Shown here: positions 1 through 5,473 of the stretch, one piece after another
How positions within the stretch are numbered: the first letter of the stretch is position 1
Layout of the letters: each line of letters begins with the position of its first letter
Assembly: GCF_943913055.1 (NCBI RefSeq)
Contig: NZ_CALTWS010000179.1
Location: 1-5,473 of the forward strand
From: an uncultured Brevundimonas sp.
GTDB lineage: Bacteria > Pseudomonadota > Alphaproteobacteria > Caulobacterales > Caulobacteraceae
Reading direction: 5' to 3'
Length of the DNA stretch: 5,473 nucleotides
Translations under genes and position numbers: made by a program
Notes under the pieces: model-generated
Told to the model about the DNA's origin: nothing
Databases searched by the model: none
The model's input: only the letters and a program-made list of their open reading frames with translations

Positions 1-1571
1 GTCGCCGCCTGGGCCGCATTCTGGGCCGCGCTGGGGAAGGCCCCCGCCTTGTAGCCGCGGTCGTAGCTGACGTAGAAGCGCACGTCCTCGACCGGCTCGA
101 CCGCCAGGGCCAGACGCCAGGTCGGCTCCTCGAACGTCTCTTCGGCACTGACGGCATAGGGGCCGCCGGTAGGGCCCAGCGGAATGCCGGGCGGTGGCGC
201 GCCGGTCGTGTCGTTGTTCAGCGCAACCTGGCGCACCTCGCGCTTGTCATGCGTCCAGCGCGCACCGACCGTAAGCTCCCAGATGTCGGCGAACTCGAAC
301 GTCGCCTGGCCGAAGGCGGCATAGCTGGTGTTGGTCGCATCCTGCAGGAAGGTGACGTCGCCGCCGAAGCTGGGCGGCGCGATCGGCAGAGCGGTCTGGG
401 TAATGAAGGTCTCGGCGCGGTCGATCTGTTCGTTGAAATAGAACAGGCCCGCCACCCACTGGAACGGCGAACGGTCGTTGGAAGTCAGCCGGAACTCCTG
501 GCTGAATTGTGATGCCGCCTCATCGGCCCGGTCGTCGACCAGCAGCGGAAAAGCCGGAAAAGTCAGGCCGCCCAGATTGTCCCGCCAGCCATAGTCGTTG
601 TCGCGGTATGAGGTCAGTGAGATAAAGTCGAAGGCCTCGGCCTCGTATTCGATCCGGCTGGTCAGACCCCAGTTCTCGCGGTTCTGATAGTTGTCGGCGG
701 ACGAAAAGCTTTGGCGTACGTTCAGACCGGCCCGCAAGCTGTTGATCAGGGCGACGAAAGCCGGCGCGGTGGCCGAGGTCGTCACCGGAATGCGAGCGTG
801 CCCATCCTGATCGTCCTTGGAATAGTCGGCTCCCAGCAGGATGCGAACCTTGTCGAACTGGTGCAGATACTGGCCACGCAGGCCAAAGGTCGAGCCACCC
901 TCCAGGCCCCGGCCCGTCGGTACATTCTCGGCATAACCGTCGTTGGTGTTGTAGCGGAGGGCCAGCCGCCCCGCCGCGCCCTCGCCCAGTTCGGCGTTGA
1001 AGATGCCCTCGACACCATACTCGCCGAAACTGCCCGCGCGCGCCGTCAGCTGAGTAAATCGATCGAAGGCCGGAGCCTTGGTGTAGACATTGATCGCCCC
1101 GCCGGACGCATTGCGACCGTAAAGAGTTCCTTGGGGTCCGCGCAGAATCTCGACCCGCTCCAGATCCAGAAATGCCAGCGAGCTGGCCCCGGCCCGCCCG
1201 ATCGGCACCTCGTCGATCGATACGCCGATGGAGGGGTCGCTGGCAGCCGAGTCGTTGGTCGTGCCCACGCCGCGGATGTAGATCTGGGGCTCGCCGATAT
1301 TGAACTGGGTCAGGGTCACTCCCGGTGCCTTGCCCGCGATGTCGTTCAGGCCCGTCGCATTGGTCCGCTCAAGTGTTTCGGCACTGAAGGCGGTGACCGC
1401 GATCGGCACCTCCTGCAACCCCTGTTCGCGGCGCTGGGCCGTCACCACGATCTCTTCCAGAGCCGTCGCCTCCTGCGGGGCAGTGGATGCCTCCTGGGCC
1501 TGGGCTGCTTGAGCCAGGCCTGCGGCGATGGCCATGACGGCTGCCGACGCGAAATATAGGGTCTTTTTCAC
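1..1571 (-). CDS. TonB-dependent outer-membrane receptor, C-terminus cut by window edge
   Basis: This encodes an outer-membrane beta-barrel transporter driven by TonB/ExbBD, importing a scarce or bulky ligand into the periplasm. An unbroken minus-strand frame of 523 codons runs from a GTG at 1571 to the window edge. Residues 1-26 form a signal peptide: a K-K pair, an Ala-rich core and a likely AQA-type cleavage site. A TonB-box-like E-E-I-V-V-T-A stretch follows at about 39-45. The plug domain carries Y-I-R-G-V-G near 98-103 and R-G-P-Q-G-T-L-Y-G-R-N at 144-154. Later strands are barrel-like, ending with G-Y-K-A-G-A-F close to the edge. Related receptors are commonly about 700-800 aa, so roughly the last third of the barrel is missing. 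A GGGAGG ribosome site lies 6 nt before the GTG; the first in-frame ATG (codon 13) would remove most of the signal peptide. The gene is divergent from the catabolic cluster, so its ligand may be that cluster's substrate (inference). Family is certain; substrate is unknown. Confidence 0.95.
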   Translation of the reverse strand, partial: MKKTLYFASAAVMAIAAGLAQAAQAQEASTAPQEATALEEIVVTAQRREQGLQEVPIAVTAFSAETLERTNATGLNDIAGKAPGVTLTQFNIGEPQIYIRGVGTTNDSAASDPSIGVSIDEVPIGRAGASSLAFLDLERVEILRGPQGTLYGRNASGGAINVYTKAPAFDRFTQLTARAGSFGEYGVEGIFNAELGEGAAGRLALRYNTNDGYAENVPTGRGLEGGSTFGLRGQYLHQFDKVRILLGADYSKDDQDGHARIPVTTSATAPAFVALINSLRAGLNVRQSFSSADNYQNRENWGLTSRIEYEAEAFDFISLTSYRDNDYGWRDNLGGLTFPAFPLLVDDRADEAASQFSQEFRLTSNDRSPFQWVAGLFYFNEQIDRAETFITQTALPIAPPSFGGDVTFLQDATNTSYAAFGQATFEFADIWELTVGARWTHDKREVRQVALNNDTTGAPPPGIPLGPTGGPYAVSAEETFEEPTWRLALAVEPVEDVRFYVSYDRGYKAGAFPSAAQNAAQAA

Positions 1572-1577
1572 TGGTCG

Positions 1578-1583
1578 CCTCCC
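1578..1583 (-). promoter_or_regulatory. Ribosome binding site fixing the GTG start of the receptor
   Basis: Read on the minus strand this is GGGAGG, followed by 6 nt and then GTG. It supports the GTG at 1571 as the receptor start, which also gives a complete signal peptide beginning with V/M-K-K-T-L. Confidence 0.75.
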
Positions 1584-1676
1584 TCGTCGGTCCCGGCCCC
1601 GTTGATCGGTGGCTCCCTGACGCAAAGGTAGCTTGTGCTAACGGACCGGATTTGCAAGTCCTTTTACGAAAGCGTC

Positions 1677-1692
1677 ATCGTCCTTGGGCGAT
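1677..1692 (+). other. Imperfect palindrome / small hairpin just upstream of the SDR ribosome site
   Basis: The sequence ATCGTCCTTGGGCGAT can fold as RNA into a six-pair stem (one U-G wobble) capped by a C-U-U-G tetraloop. It ends 10 nt before the GGAG ribosome site of the SDR gene. As DNA it is a 16-bp imperfect inverted repeat and could equally be a repressor site. There is no run of T after it, so it is not an intrinsic terminator. It could be chance in GC-rich DNA. Confidence 0.3.
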
Positions 1693-1702
1693 TTCAGATA
1701 GC

Positions 1703-1706
1703 GGAG
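1703..1706 (+). promoter_or_regulatory. Ribosome binding site selecting the GTG start at 1713
   Basis: GGAG lies 6 nt before the GTG at 1713. An upstream in-frame GTG at 1635 would add 26 residues with no counterpart in SDR proteins, which usually begin a few residues before the first beta strand. The 1713 start gives a protein opening M-S-T-L-Q-G-Q-V-V-I-V-T-G, the usual SDR beginning. Confidence 0.7.
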
Positions 1707-1712
1707 ATTGCC

Positions 1713-2621
1713 GTGAGCACACTTCAGGGTCAGGTCGTCATCGTGACCGGTGCCGGACGCGGCCTGGGCCGAGCCTATGCGCTCGACCTGGCGGAGCGGG
1801 GGGCCTCGGTGGTGGTCAACACCCGCGACCGTCCCGAAGGGCAGCCCGGCTCGGCCCAGTCGGTCGTCGAGGACATCCGTCGCAGGGGCGGCATCGCGGT
1901 GGCTACTCCCCTTGCAGTGGAAGAAGCCGATTCCGGCGACCGCCTTCTGGACGCTGCGCTGTCCGCCTTCGGCCGCCTCGATGGCCTGCTGAACAATGCC
2001 GGGGCACCAGAGGCCATGACTCTGCACAAACAGACGATCGAGCAGTTCCGCCAGAACTTCGAGATCAACTTCTTCGGCAGCCTGACCCCTACCCTGCCGA
2101 TCTATCGGCACATGCGGGAGCGCGGCTCCGGGCGCATCCTGATGTCCACCTCGACGGCTGGGCTGCACGGGGTCCACGGCATGGCGGCCTATTCGGCCTC
2201 GAAGGCGGCTCTGATCGGTCTCATGCGTGTCATGGCCCTGGAAGGAGCGTCGCGCGGAGTCCACTGCAACGCCATCGCGCCCTTCGCCGCCACCGGCATG
2301 ACCGGCGACTACCTCGACGCCGAGACGGCCGCGCGCCTGTCCCCCGAGCGTGTGGCCCCGGTGGCCAGCTGGCTGATGTCCCCCGACTGTCCTCTGAATG
2401 GCGAGACCCTGACCGCAGGCGCAGGCAAGGTCCGACGCGCGGCCCGGATCGAGGGTGAGGGACTCGAATTCCTGCTTGGCTATGGCCCCGATGATCTGGC
2501 CGCTCATGCCGAGGCCCTGCTGTCTCTCGACGGCTGGTCGACCTTTGCCGAAGGTCAAGCCGGATTCGACCACTTGATGGCGACCGACCTGCCGAAGGTC
2601 ACGCCGCTTGACTTGCGTTAA
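1713..2621 (+). CDS. Short-chain dehydrogenase/reductase, MFE-2/17beta-HSD4-like
   Basis: This is a cytosolic NAD(P)-dependent oxidoreductase, 302 aa from a GTG start. The Rossmann fold has the glycine motif T-G-A-G-R-G-L-G at 12-19, N-N-A-G at 94-97, and the catalytic set N119, S147, Y160 and K164 (Y-S-A-S-K), all intact. The R-G-L-G-R-A-Y-A start, the V-V-V-N end of strand 2 and the D-C-P-L-N-G-E segment with a 50-60 residue tail beyond the classic 250-aa core resemble the 3-hydroxyacyl-CoA dehydrogenase domain of peroxisomal multifunctional enzyme 2 and bacterial relatives. The likely reaction is interconversion of a hydroxy and an oxo group, possibly on an acyl-CoA (inference). In those relatives N36 is usually followed by Asp, as in V-N-D-L-G; here it is followed by T37-R38, which may shift preference towards NADP(H). 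It is the first gene of the cluster, with a 50-bp gap to the oxygenase. A plain alcohol or aldehyde reductase role is also possible. Confidence 0.9.
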   Translation: MSTLQGQVVIVTGAGRGLGRAYALDLAERGASVVVNTRDRPEGQPGSAQSVVEDIRRRGGIAVATPLAVEEADSGDRLLDAALSAFGRLDGLLNNAGAPEAMTLHKQTIEQFRQNFEINFFGSLTPTLPIYRHMRERGSGRILMSTSTAGLHGVHGMAAYSASKAALIGLMRVMALEGASRGVHCNAIAPFAATGMTGDYLDAETAARLSPERVAPVASWLMSPDCPLNGETLTAGAGKVRRAARIEGEGLEFLLGYGPDDLAAHAEALLSLDGWSTFAEGQAGFDHLMATDLPKVTPLDLR

Positions 2622-2659
2622 GCGACCGACATGACCATAGTCGCAACCACCATTCTGTC

Positions 2660-2664
2660 AGGAG
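2660..2664 (+). promoter_or_regulatory. Ribosome binding site of the oxygenase gene
   Basis: A strong AGGAG lies 7 nt before the ATG at 2672, in the 50-bp gap after the SDR stop codon. It is the best Shine-Dalgarno match among the plus-strand genes and suggests the oxygenase is translated efficiently and independently of the SDR. Confidence 0.7.
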
Positions 2665-2671
2665 TTTCCCC

Positions 2672-4138
2672 ATGGCCGACGACGCGTCGATCGCACGCCG
2701 TATCGAAACCGGAAACCTGTCCGATCTCAACCTGTTGAACCCCTATGTTCAGGGCATATACGAGCCGGTCGCACGCGAGACGACGGCGGACGACTTGCCG
2801 GTGATCGGTGAAATCCCGCTGGATCTCCACGGGGCCTTCTACCGCAACGGACCCAATCCGGCGGCGGCTCCCCAAGGCCTGCATCACTGGTTCGACGGCG
2901 ACGGCATGCTGCACGCCATCTGGTTCGAGAACGGCAAGGCCCGATATCGCAACCGTTTCATCAAATCGCCCGACCACGTCGCCGACCTGAACGGCGGCTG
3001 CGGGGCGGGGGGCGTCCTCTATCCTTCGACACGCGCCGATCCGACATCGACGCGCGGCGACCGTGTCTACAAGGATACCGCCAATACGGACGTTGTGCTG
3101 CACAACGGCAGCCTGATGGGTCTGTGGTATATTTCCGGTCAGCCCGTCCGTGTCGATGCCAGCACGCTGGAAACCCTCGGCGTCGAGAACTTCGGCGGTG
3201 CCCTGCCACGCCACGTCTCCGCCCATTCCAAGGTCGATCCGGTAACCGGCGAGTTCGTCTTCTTCGACTATTCGCTCTACGAGCCGTGGATGACCTTCGG
3301 CACGGTCAGTGCCGACAATCGGCTGATCCATTTCCAAAAGGTCGACCTGCCCGGCCCCCGCCTGCCCCACGACATGGGGCTGACCGAGAATTACGTCATC
3401 CTGCACGACCTGCCCGTAGTCTTCAGCGAGGGTGGTCTGAAGCGGTCGATGTGGCAGATCCATTTCGCCGATCAGCCCGCCCGCTTCGGCGTCGTCCCCC
3501 GCACGGGTCGCGGTGACCAGATTCGCTGGTTCGAGACCGACAGCTGCTACATCTATCACGTCGTCAATGCGTGGGAAGACGGCGACGAGGTGGTCATGAC
3601 CGCCTGCATGATGGTGCCGAACGGCTATCCACCCAACCCGGCCTACGGCCCCTATGCGCCCATGGTAAATGTGCTGGCGCTCAATGCCGTGCCCGTCGAA
3701 TGGCGCATGAACATGAAGACCGGCCAGGTGAAGAAGCGCCAGCTGGACGACCGCATCGGCGAGTTTCCGGCGATCAATCAGGACTATGCCTCGCGCAAGA
3801 CCCGCTGGTCCTATCACGTGGCCATGTCGAAGACCGAGCTTCAGCGGTTCGCAGGCCTGTACAAATACGACCTCGTCACCGGCGAGGCCAAGACGCATCT
3901 GTACGCACCGTCGATGTTCGGCTCCGAACCCGCCTTCGCTCCTCGGATTGGGGCAAAGAGCGAGGACGACGGCTACGTCATCGCTTTCGTTACAGATGAG
4001 AATACCGGCAAGTCCGAAGTTCAGGTGATCGATGCCCAGAATTTCGAGGCGGGCCCCGTCGCGCGGGTCATGCTGCCCGCCCGCGTTCCCGCAGGCTTCC
4101 ATGGCACCTGGGCGCGCGGCGACCAGATCGCTGCCTGA
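2672..4138 (+). CDS. Carotenoid cleavage oxygenase family protein (non-haem Fe(II) alkene-cleaving dioxygenase)
   Basis: This 488-aa protein is full length for the family of seven-bladed beta-propeller Fe(II) enzymes that split a C=C bond with O2 into two carbonyl products. The four iron ligands are visible: H185 (S-A-H-S-K-V-D-P), H233 (P-H-D-M-G-L-T), H296 (Y-H-V-V-N-A-W-E) and H477 (F-H-G-T-W). Other family marks are R-N-G-P-N-P at 58-63, H-W-F-D-G-D-G-M at 72-79, D-T-A-N-T-D at 135-140, E-F-P at 364-366 and G-S-E-P-A-F-A-P-R at 417-425. E364 and E419 match two of the three second-shell glutamates that hold the iron histidines. The third position, in the segment usually reading L-W-E, is L-W-Y with Y153. 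The Lys that lignostilbene dioxygenases use for the substrate phenol aligns with W152, which argues against 4-hydroxystilbene cleavage. There is no signal peptide, so it is cytoplasmic or membrane-associated. Candidate substrates include apocarotenoids, terpenoid polyenes and aryl-alkenes. The family is certain; the substrate is not. Confidence 0.95.
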   Translation: MADDASIARRIETGNLSDLNLLNPYVQGIYEPVARETTADDLPVIGEIPLDLHGAFYRNGPNPAAAPQGLHHWFDGDGMLHAIWFENGKARYRNRFIKSPDHVADLNGGCGAGGVLYPSTRADPTSTRGDRVYKDTANTDVVLHNGSLMGLWYISGQPVRVDASTLETLGVENFGGALPRHVSAHSKVDPVTGEFVFFDYSLYEPWMTFGTVSADNRLIHFQKVDLPGPRLPHDMGLTENYVILHDLPVVFSEGGLKRSMWQIHFADQPARFGVVPRTGRGDQIRWFETDSCYIYHVVNAWEDGDEVVMTACMMVPNGYPPNPAYGPYAPMVNVLALNAVPVEWRMNMKTGQVKKRQLDDRIGEFPAINQDYASRKTRWSYHVAMSKTELQRFAGLYKYDLVTGEAKTHLYAPSMFGSEPAFAPRIGAKSEDDGYVIAFVTDENTGKSEVQVIDAQNFEAGPVARVMLPARVPAGFHGTWARGDQIAA

Positions 4139-4154
4139 GCCGGAGAGCGCACCC

Positions 4155-5300
4155 ATGACCGCCTATATCCAGGACGCCGTCCGTACCGCCCGCGGCAAGG
4201 CCCGCCCGGACGGAGGTCTGGCCAGCCTGAAACCGCACGAGCTGGTGGGCGGCCTGATTGATGCCATCGAGGCTCGGGGACACCCCGCCCGCAACGCCGA
4301 GGCCCTGATCCTGGGCTGTGTCGGTCAGGTGGGCGCGCAAGGGGCCAATGTCGCACTCGTCACGAAACTGCATGCTGGCCTGCCGGACGACAGCCCGGCC
4401 TACAGCCTCAACAACTACTGTGTCTCGGGTCTGACGGCGATCGGTCAGGCTGCGGGTCTGGTGGAGACGGGTCAGGCCGATAGCGTCCTGGCGGGCGGGG
4501 TGGAGATGATGTCGCGCGTCGGCTTCATGGCCGACAAGGCGGATTACTATGAAGATTCCAGCTTCCCGACACGCACCCGCTACATCCCCGTGGTCGTGGC
4601 CGCCGACCGTCTGGCCGAGGATATCGGGGTCAGCCGCGAGGAGATGGATGCTGCCGCCCTGCGGTCCCAGCAGCGCACGGCGGCAGCCGAAGGGACGGCT
4701 CTGGTCGCGTCGCGGATCGCCGTGAATGGCCTCGACCGAGAGGAAGCGGCCCGCGCCTCTACCACTGCCGAGAGCCTGACGGCCATGCCCGCAGCCTTCG
4801 CGCCTCTGGGCCAGCAGTATGTCGAAGCCCTTGGCGGCCGCACGCTCGACCACCGTCACACGGTCGCTCACGCCCCTCCGATGTGCGACGGGGCGGGTCT
4901 GGCACTGGTCACCGGCACGGCCGAAGGGGCCCGCGCCCGCATCGTGGCCTGGGCCGAATGCGGCGGCGATCCCATCGCCTCCTTGACCGCCGGTTTCGCA
5001 GCGATGGACAAGGCCCTGGAACGCGCCAAGCTGACCCTGACGGACATGGACCGGATCGAGTTCATGGAGGCCTTCGCCGTCACCATCGTCAAGTTCCTGC
5101 GTGAGCGGGATATAGATCCCGACAGGGTCAATGTCGGCGGGGGGCATCTGGCCAAGGGCCATCCCATGGGCGCGACCGGGGCCATCCTGATGTCCTCGCT
5201 GCTGGACGCGCTGGATGCCTGTGAAGGGTGCTATGGACTGGTCGTGGCCGCCGGGGCCCAGGGCGTCGGTTCAGCCATGGTGGTGGAGCGGATCGCCTGA
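4155..5300 (+). CDS. Thiolase-fold protein with altered active site
   Basis: This 381-aa protein is close to the usual 390-400 aa of thiolases, which cleave or form 3-oxoacyl-CoA. The start is the ATG at 4155, with GGAG 9 nt upstream; the frame extends further upstream only into the oxygenase gene. It begins A-Y-I-Q-D-A-V-R-T-A-R-G, a typical thiolase N-terminus. The nucleophile is present as C89 (N-N-Y-C-V-S-G-L), followed by G-G-V-E-M-M-S-R at 114-121 and G-G-G-H-L-A-K-G-H-P-M-G-A-T-G-A at 328-343 with H336. Three canonical elements are changed. The N/H-E-A-F motif is M304-E-A-F, the second catalytic Cys (C-I-G-G-G) aligns without gaps to A366, and the CoA loop T-A-G-N-A-S-G-x-x-D-G-A reads T-V-A-H-A-P-P-M-C-D-G-A at 236-247. 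The reading frame is intact, so this looks like a divergent functional branch rather than a decayed gene (inference). It may perform a thiolase step with other acid/base residues, a non-thiolytic C-C cleavage, or another acyl-CoA reaction. It sits 16 bp after the oxygenase. Confidence 0.88.
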   Translation: MTAYIQDAVRTARGKARPDGGLASLKPHELVGGLIDAIEARGHPARNAEALILGCVGQVGAQGANVALVTKLHAGLPDDSPAYSLNNYCVSGLTAIGQAAGLVETGQADSVLAGGVEMMSRVGFMADKADYYEDSSFPTRTRYIPVVVAADRLAEDIGVSREEMDAAALRSQQRTAAAEGTALVASRIAVNGLDREEAARASTTAESLTAMPAAFAPLGQQYVEALGGRTLDHRHTVAHAPPMCDGAGLALVTGTAEGARARIVAWAECGGDPIASLTAGFAAMDKALERAKLTLTDMDRIEFMEAFAVTIVKFLRERDIDPDRVNVGGGHLAKGHPMGATGAILMSSLLDALDACEGCYGLVVAAGAQGVGSAMVVERIA

Positions 5301-5302
5301 CC

Positions 5303-5473
5303 ATGGACGGCTCCAGCCCCCACGCCGATCGCCATGCCGCCCTGATCGCCAGACACGCTCCCATGATCGATGCCGCGATCGTCGCCGTCGAGACCCGACG
5401 GGCCTGGTCGCCGTTCAAGGATACGCCTTCAACGAAAATCCATGGCCCGGACAAACCCGTCGCTGGCAAGGCG
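5303..5473 (+). CDS. Probable PaaN-like aldehyde dehydrogenase, N-terminal fragment
   Basis: Only the first 57 codons are in the window, open to its right edge. The ATG lies 2 bp after the thiolase stop, so translation is probably coupled; the nearest GGAG (5285-5288) is inside the thiolase gene and rather far for a ribosome site. The visible part has an amphipathic helix with H-A-A-L-I-A-R-H-A near residues 11-19, then R-R-A-W-S-P-F-K-D-T-P at 32-42 and a segment starting K-I-H-G-P. This pattern of helix, W-S-P-(Y/F), proline and then a K/Y-x-(H/Y)-G turn resembles the N-terminus of PaaN-type proteins, an aldehyde dehydrogenase branch annotated with phenylacetate degradation. If so, it would oxidise an aldehyde, possibly one released by the oxygenase upstream (inference). 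No catalytic residues are in the window, so the name rests on a short recalled N-terminal pattern. That a gene begins here is much firmer than its identity. Confidence 0.5.
   Translation, partial: MDGSSPHADRHAALIARHAPMIDAAIVAVETRRAWSPFKDTPSTKIHGPDKPVAGKA

Larger units (their letters stand above)
1572..1712. promoter_or_regulatory. Divergent intergenic region, expected to hold promoters for both the receptor and the operon
   Basis: These 141 bp separate two divergent translation starts and must hold the receptor promoter and probably the operon promoter. A TTGCAA hexamer at 1652-1657 reads the same on both strands and could act as a -35-like element, but no convincing -10 partner is visible in either direction. 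Two small symmetric elements lie here: T-A-G-C/ttgt/G-C-T-A at 1629-1640, a possible operator half-site pair, and the imperfect palindrome at 1677-1692, listed separately. The promoter role follows from position; the exact sites are weakly supported. Confidence 0.5.

Noticed and set aside
711..1559. Plus-strand open frame (282 codons) opposite the receptor
   Set aside because: The minus strand here encodes the receptor plug and early barrel with clear motifs; the plus-strand frame is a shadow with no family resemblance.
1635..1712. Upstream in-frame GTG that would lengthen the SDR by 26 residues
   Set aside because: It has no good ribosome site, and the extra residues precede the normal SDR beginning. 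The GTG at 1713 has GGAG at proper spacing.
1638..2573. Minus-strand open frame (311 codons) opposite the SDR
   Set aside because: The SDR frame has all catalytic motifs; the antisense frame has none and would fill the divergent promoter region.
2546..2606. Near-identical direct repeat TGCCGAAGGTCA at 2546-2557 and 2590-2601
   Set aside because: The copies are 44 bp apart in different reading frames near the SDR 3' end. Two short copies are most simply chance.
2622..2644. Inverted repeat GCGAC/GTCGC in the gap after the SDR stop
   Set aside because: Five-base arms with a 13-nt loop and no T-run do not make a terminator, and the oxygenase continues closely downstream on the same strand.
4032..4154. 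Upstream in-frame extension of the thiolase-like gene
   Set aside because: It would overlap the oxygenase C-terminus, including its last iron ligand. The ATG at 4155 has a ribosome site and gives a standard thiolase N-terminus.
2618..4156. Long minus-strand open frame (512 codons) opposite the oxygenase gene
   Set aside because: It lies antisense to a gene with clear family motifs. Its translation is low-complexity G/A/V/R/D-rich with no recognisable motif. Such shadows are common in GC-rich DNA.
4068..5162. Long minus-strand open frame (364 codons) opposite the thiolase-like gene
   Set aside because: Antisense shadow of a well-supported thiolase-fold gene, with no recognisable domain.

Overview
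The window is GC-rich, gene-dense DNA with strong G/C preference at third codon positions, AGGAG-type ribosome sites and two GTG starts. Together with an outer-membrane TonB-dependent receptor of the 'EEIVVTAQRRE' type, this suggests a Gram-negative alphaproteobacterium, most likely of the Sphingomonadales or Caulobacterales. That placement is inference from style; no marker gene is present.

Layout: the left 1.57 kb is the N-terminal two thirds (523 codons) of a TonB-dependent receptor on the minus strand, cut by the window edge. A 141-bp intergenic stretch (1572-1712) separates it from a divergent plus-strand cluster. That cluster holds (i) a 302-aa short-chain dehydrogenase/reductase of the multifunctional-enzyme-2/17beta-HSD4-like type, (ii) a complete 488-aa carotenoid cleavage oxygenase family protein with all four iron-binding histidines, (iii) a 381-aa thiolase-fold protein and (iv) the first 57 codons of a gene whose N-terminus resembles PaaN-type aldehyde dehydrogenases. 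Gaps between the plus-strand genes are 50, 16 and 2 bp, so they read as one operon. No RNA genes, CRISPR arrays, mobile elements or clear terminators were seen.

Working model (inference): the receptor brings a hydrophobic alkene-containing compound across the outer membrane. The non-haem iron oxygenase cuts a C=C bond to give aldehydes or ketones, the aldehyde dehydrogenase-like protein oxidises an aldehyde, and the SDR and thiolase-like protein handle hydroxy/oxo-acyl intermediates in a beta-oxidation-like sequence. The substrate cannot be read from the sequence; apocarotenoids, terpenoids and aryl-alkenes are all possible.

The most unusual element is the thiolase-like protein. It keeps the nucleophilic Cys (C89) and the GHP histidine (H336), but has Ala where the second catalytic Cys is expected (A366), Met where the Asn/His of the N/H-E-A-F motif is expected (M304), and a rewritten CoA-binding loop (A-H-A-P-P in place of G-N-A-S-G). 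The oxygenase also has a Tyr (Y153) where one of the three second-shell glutamates normally sits. These two departures suggest non-textbook chemistry in an otherwise coherent catabolic cluster.
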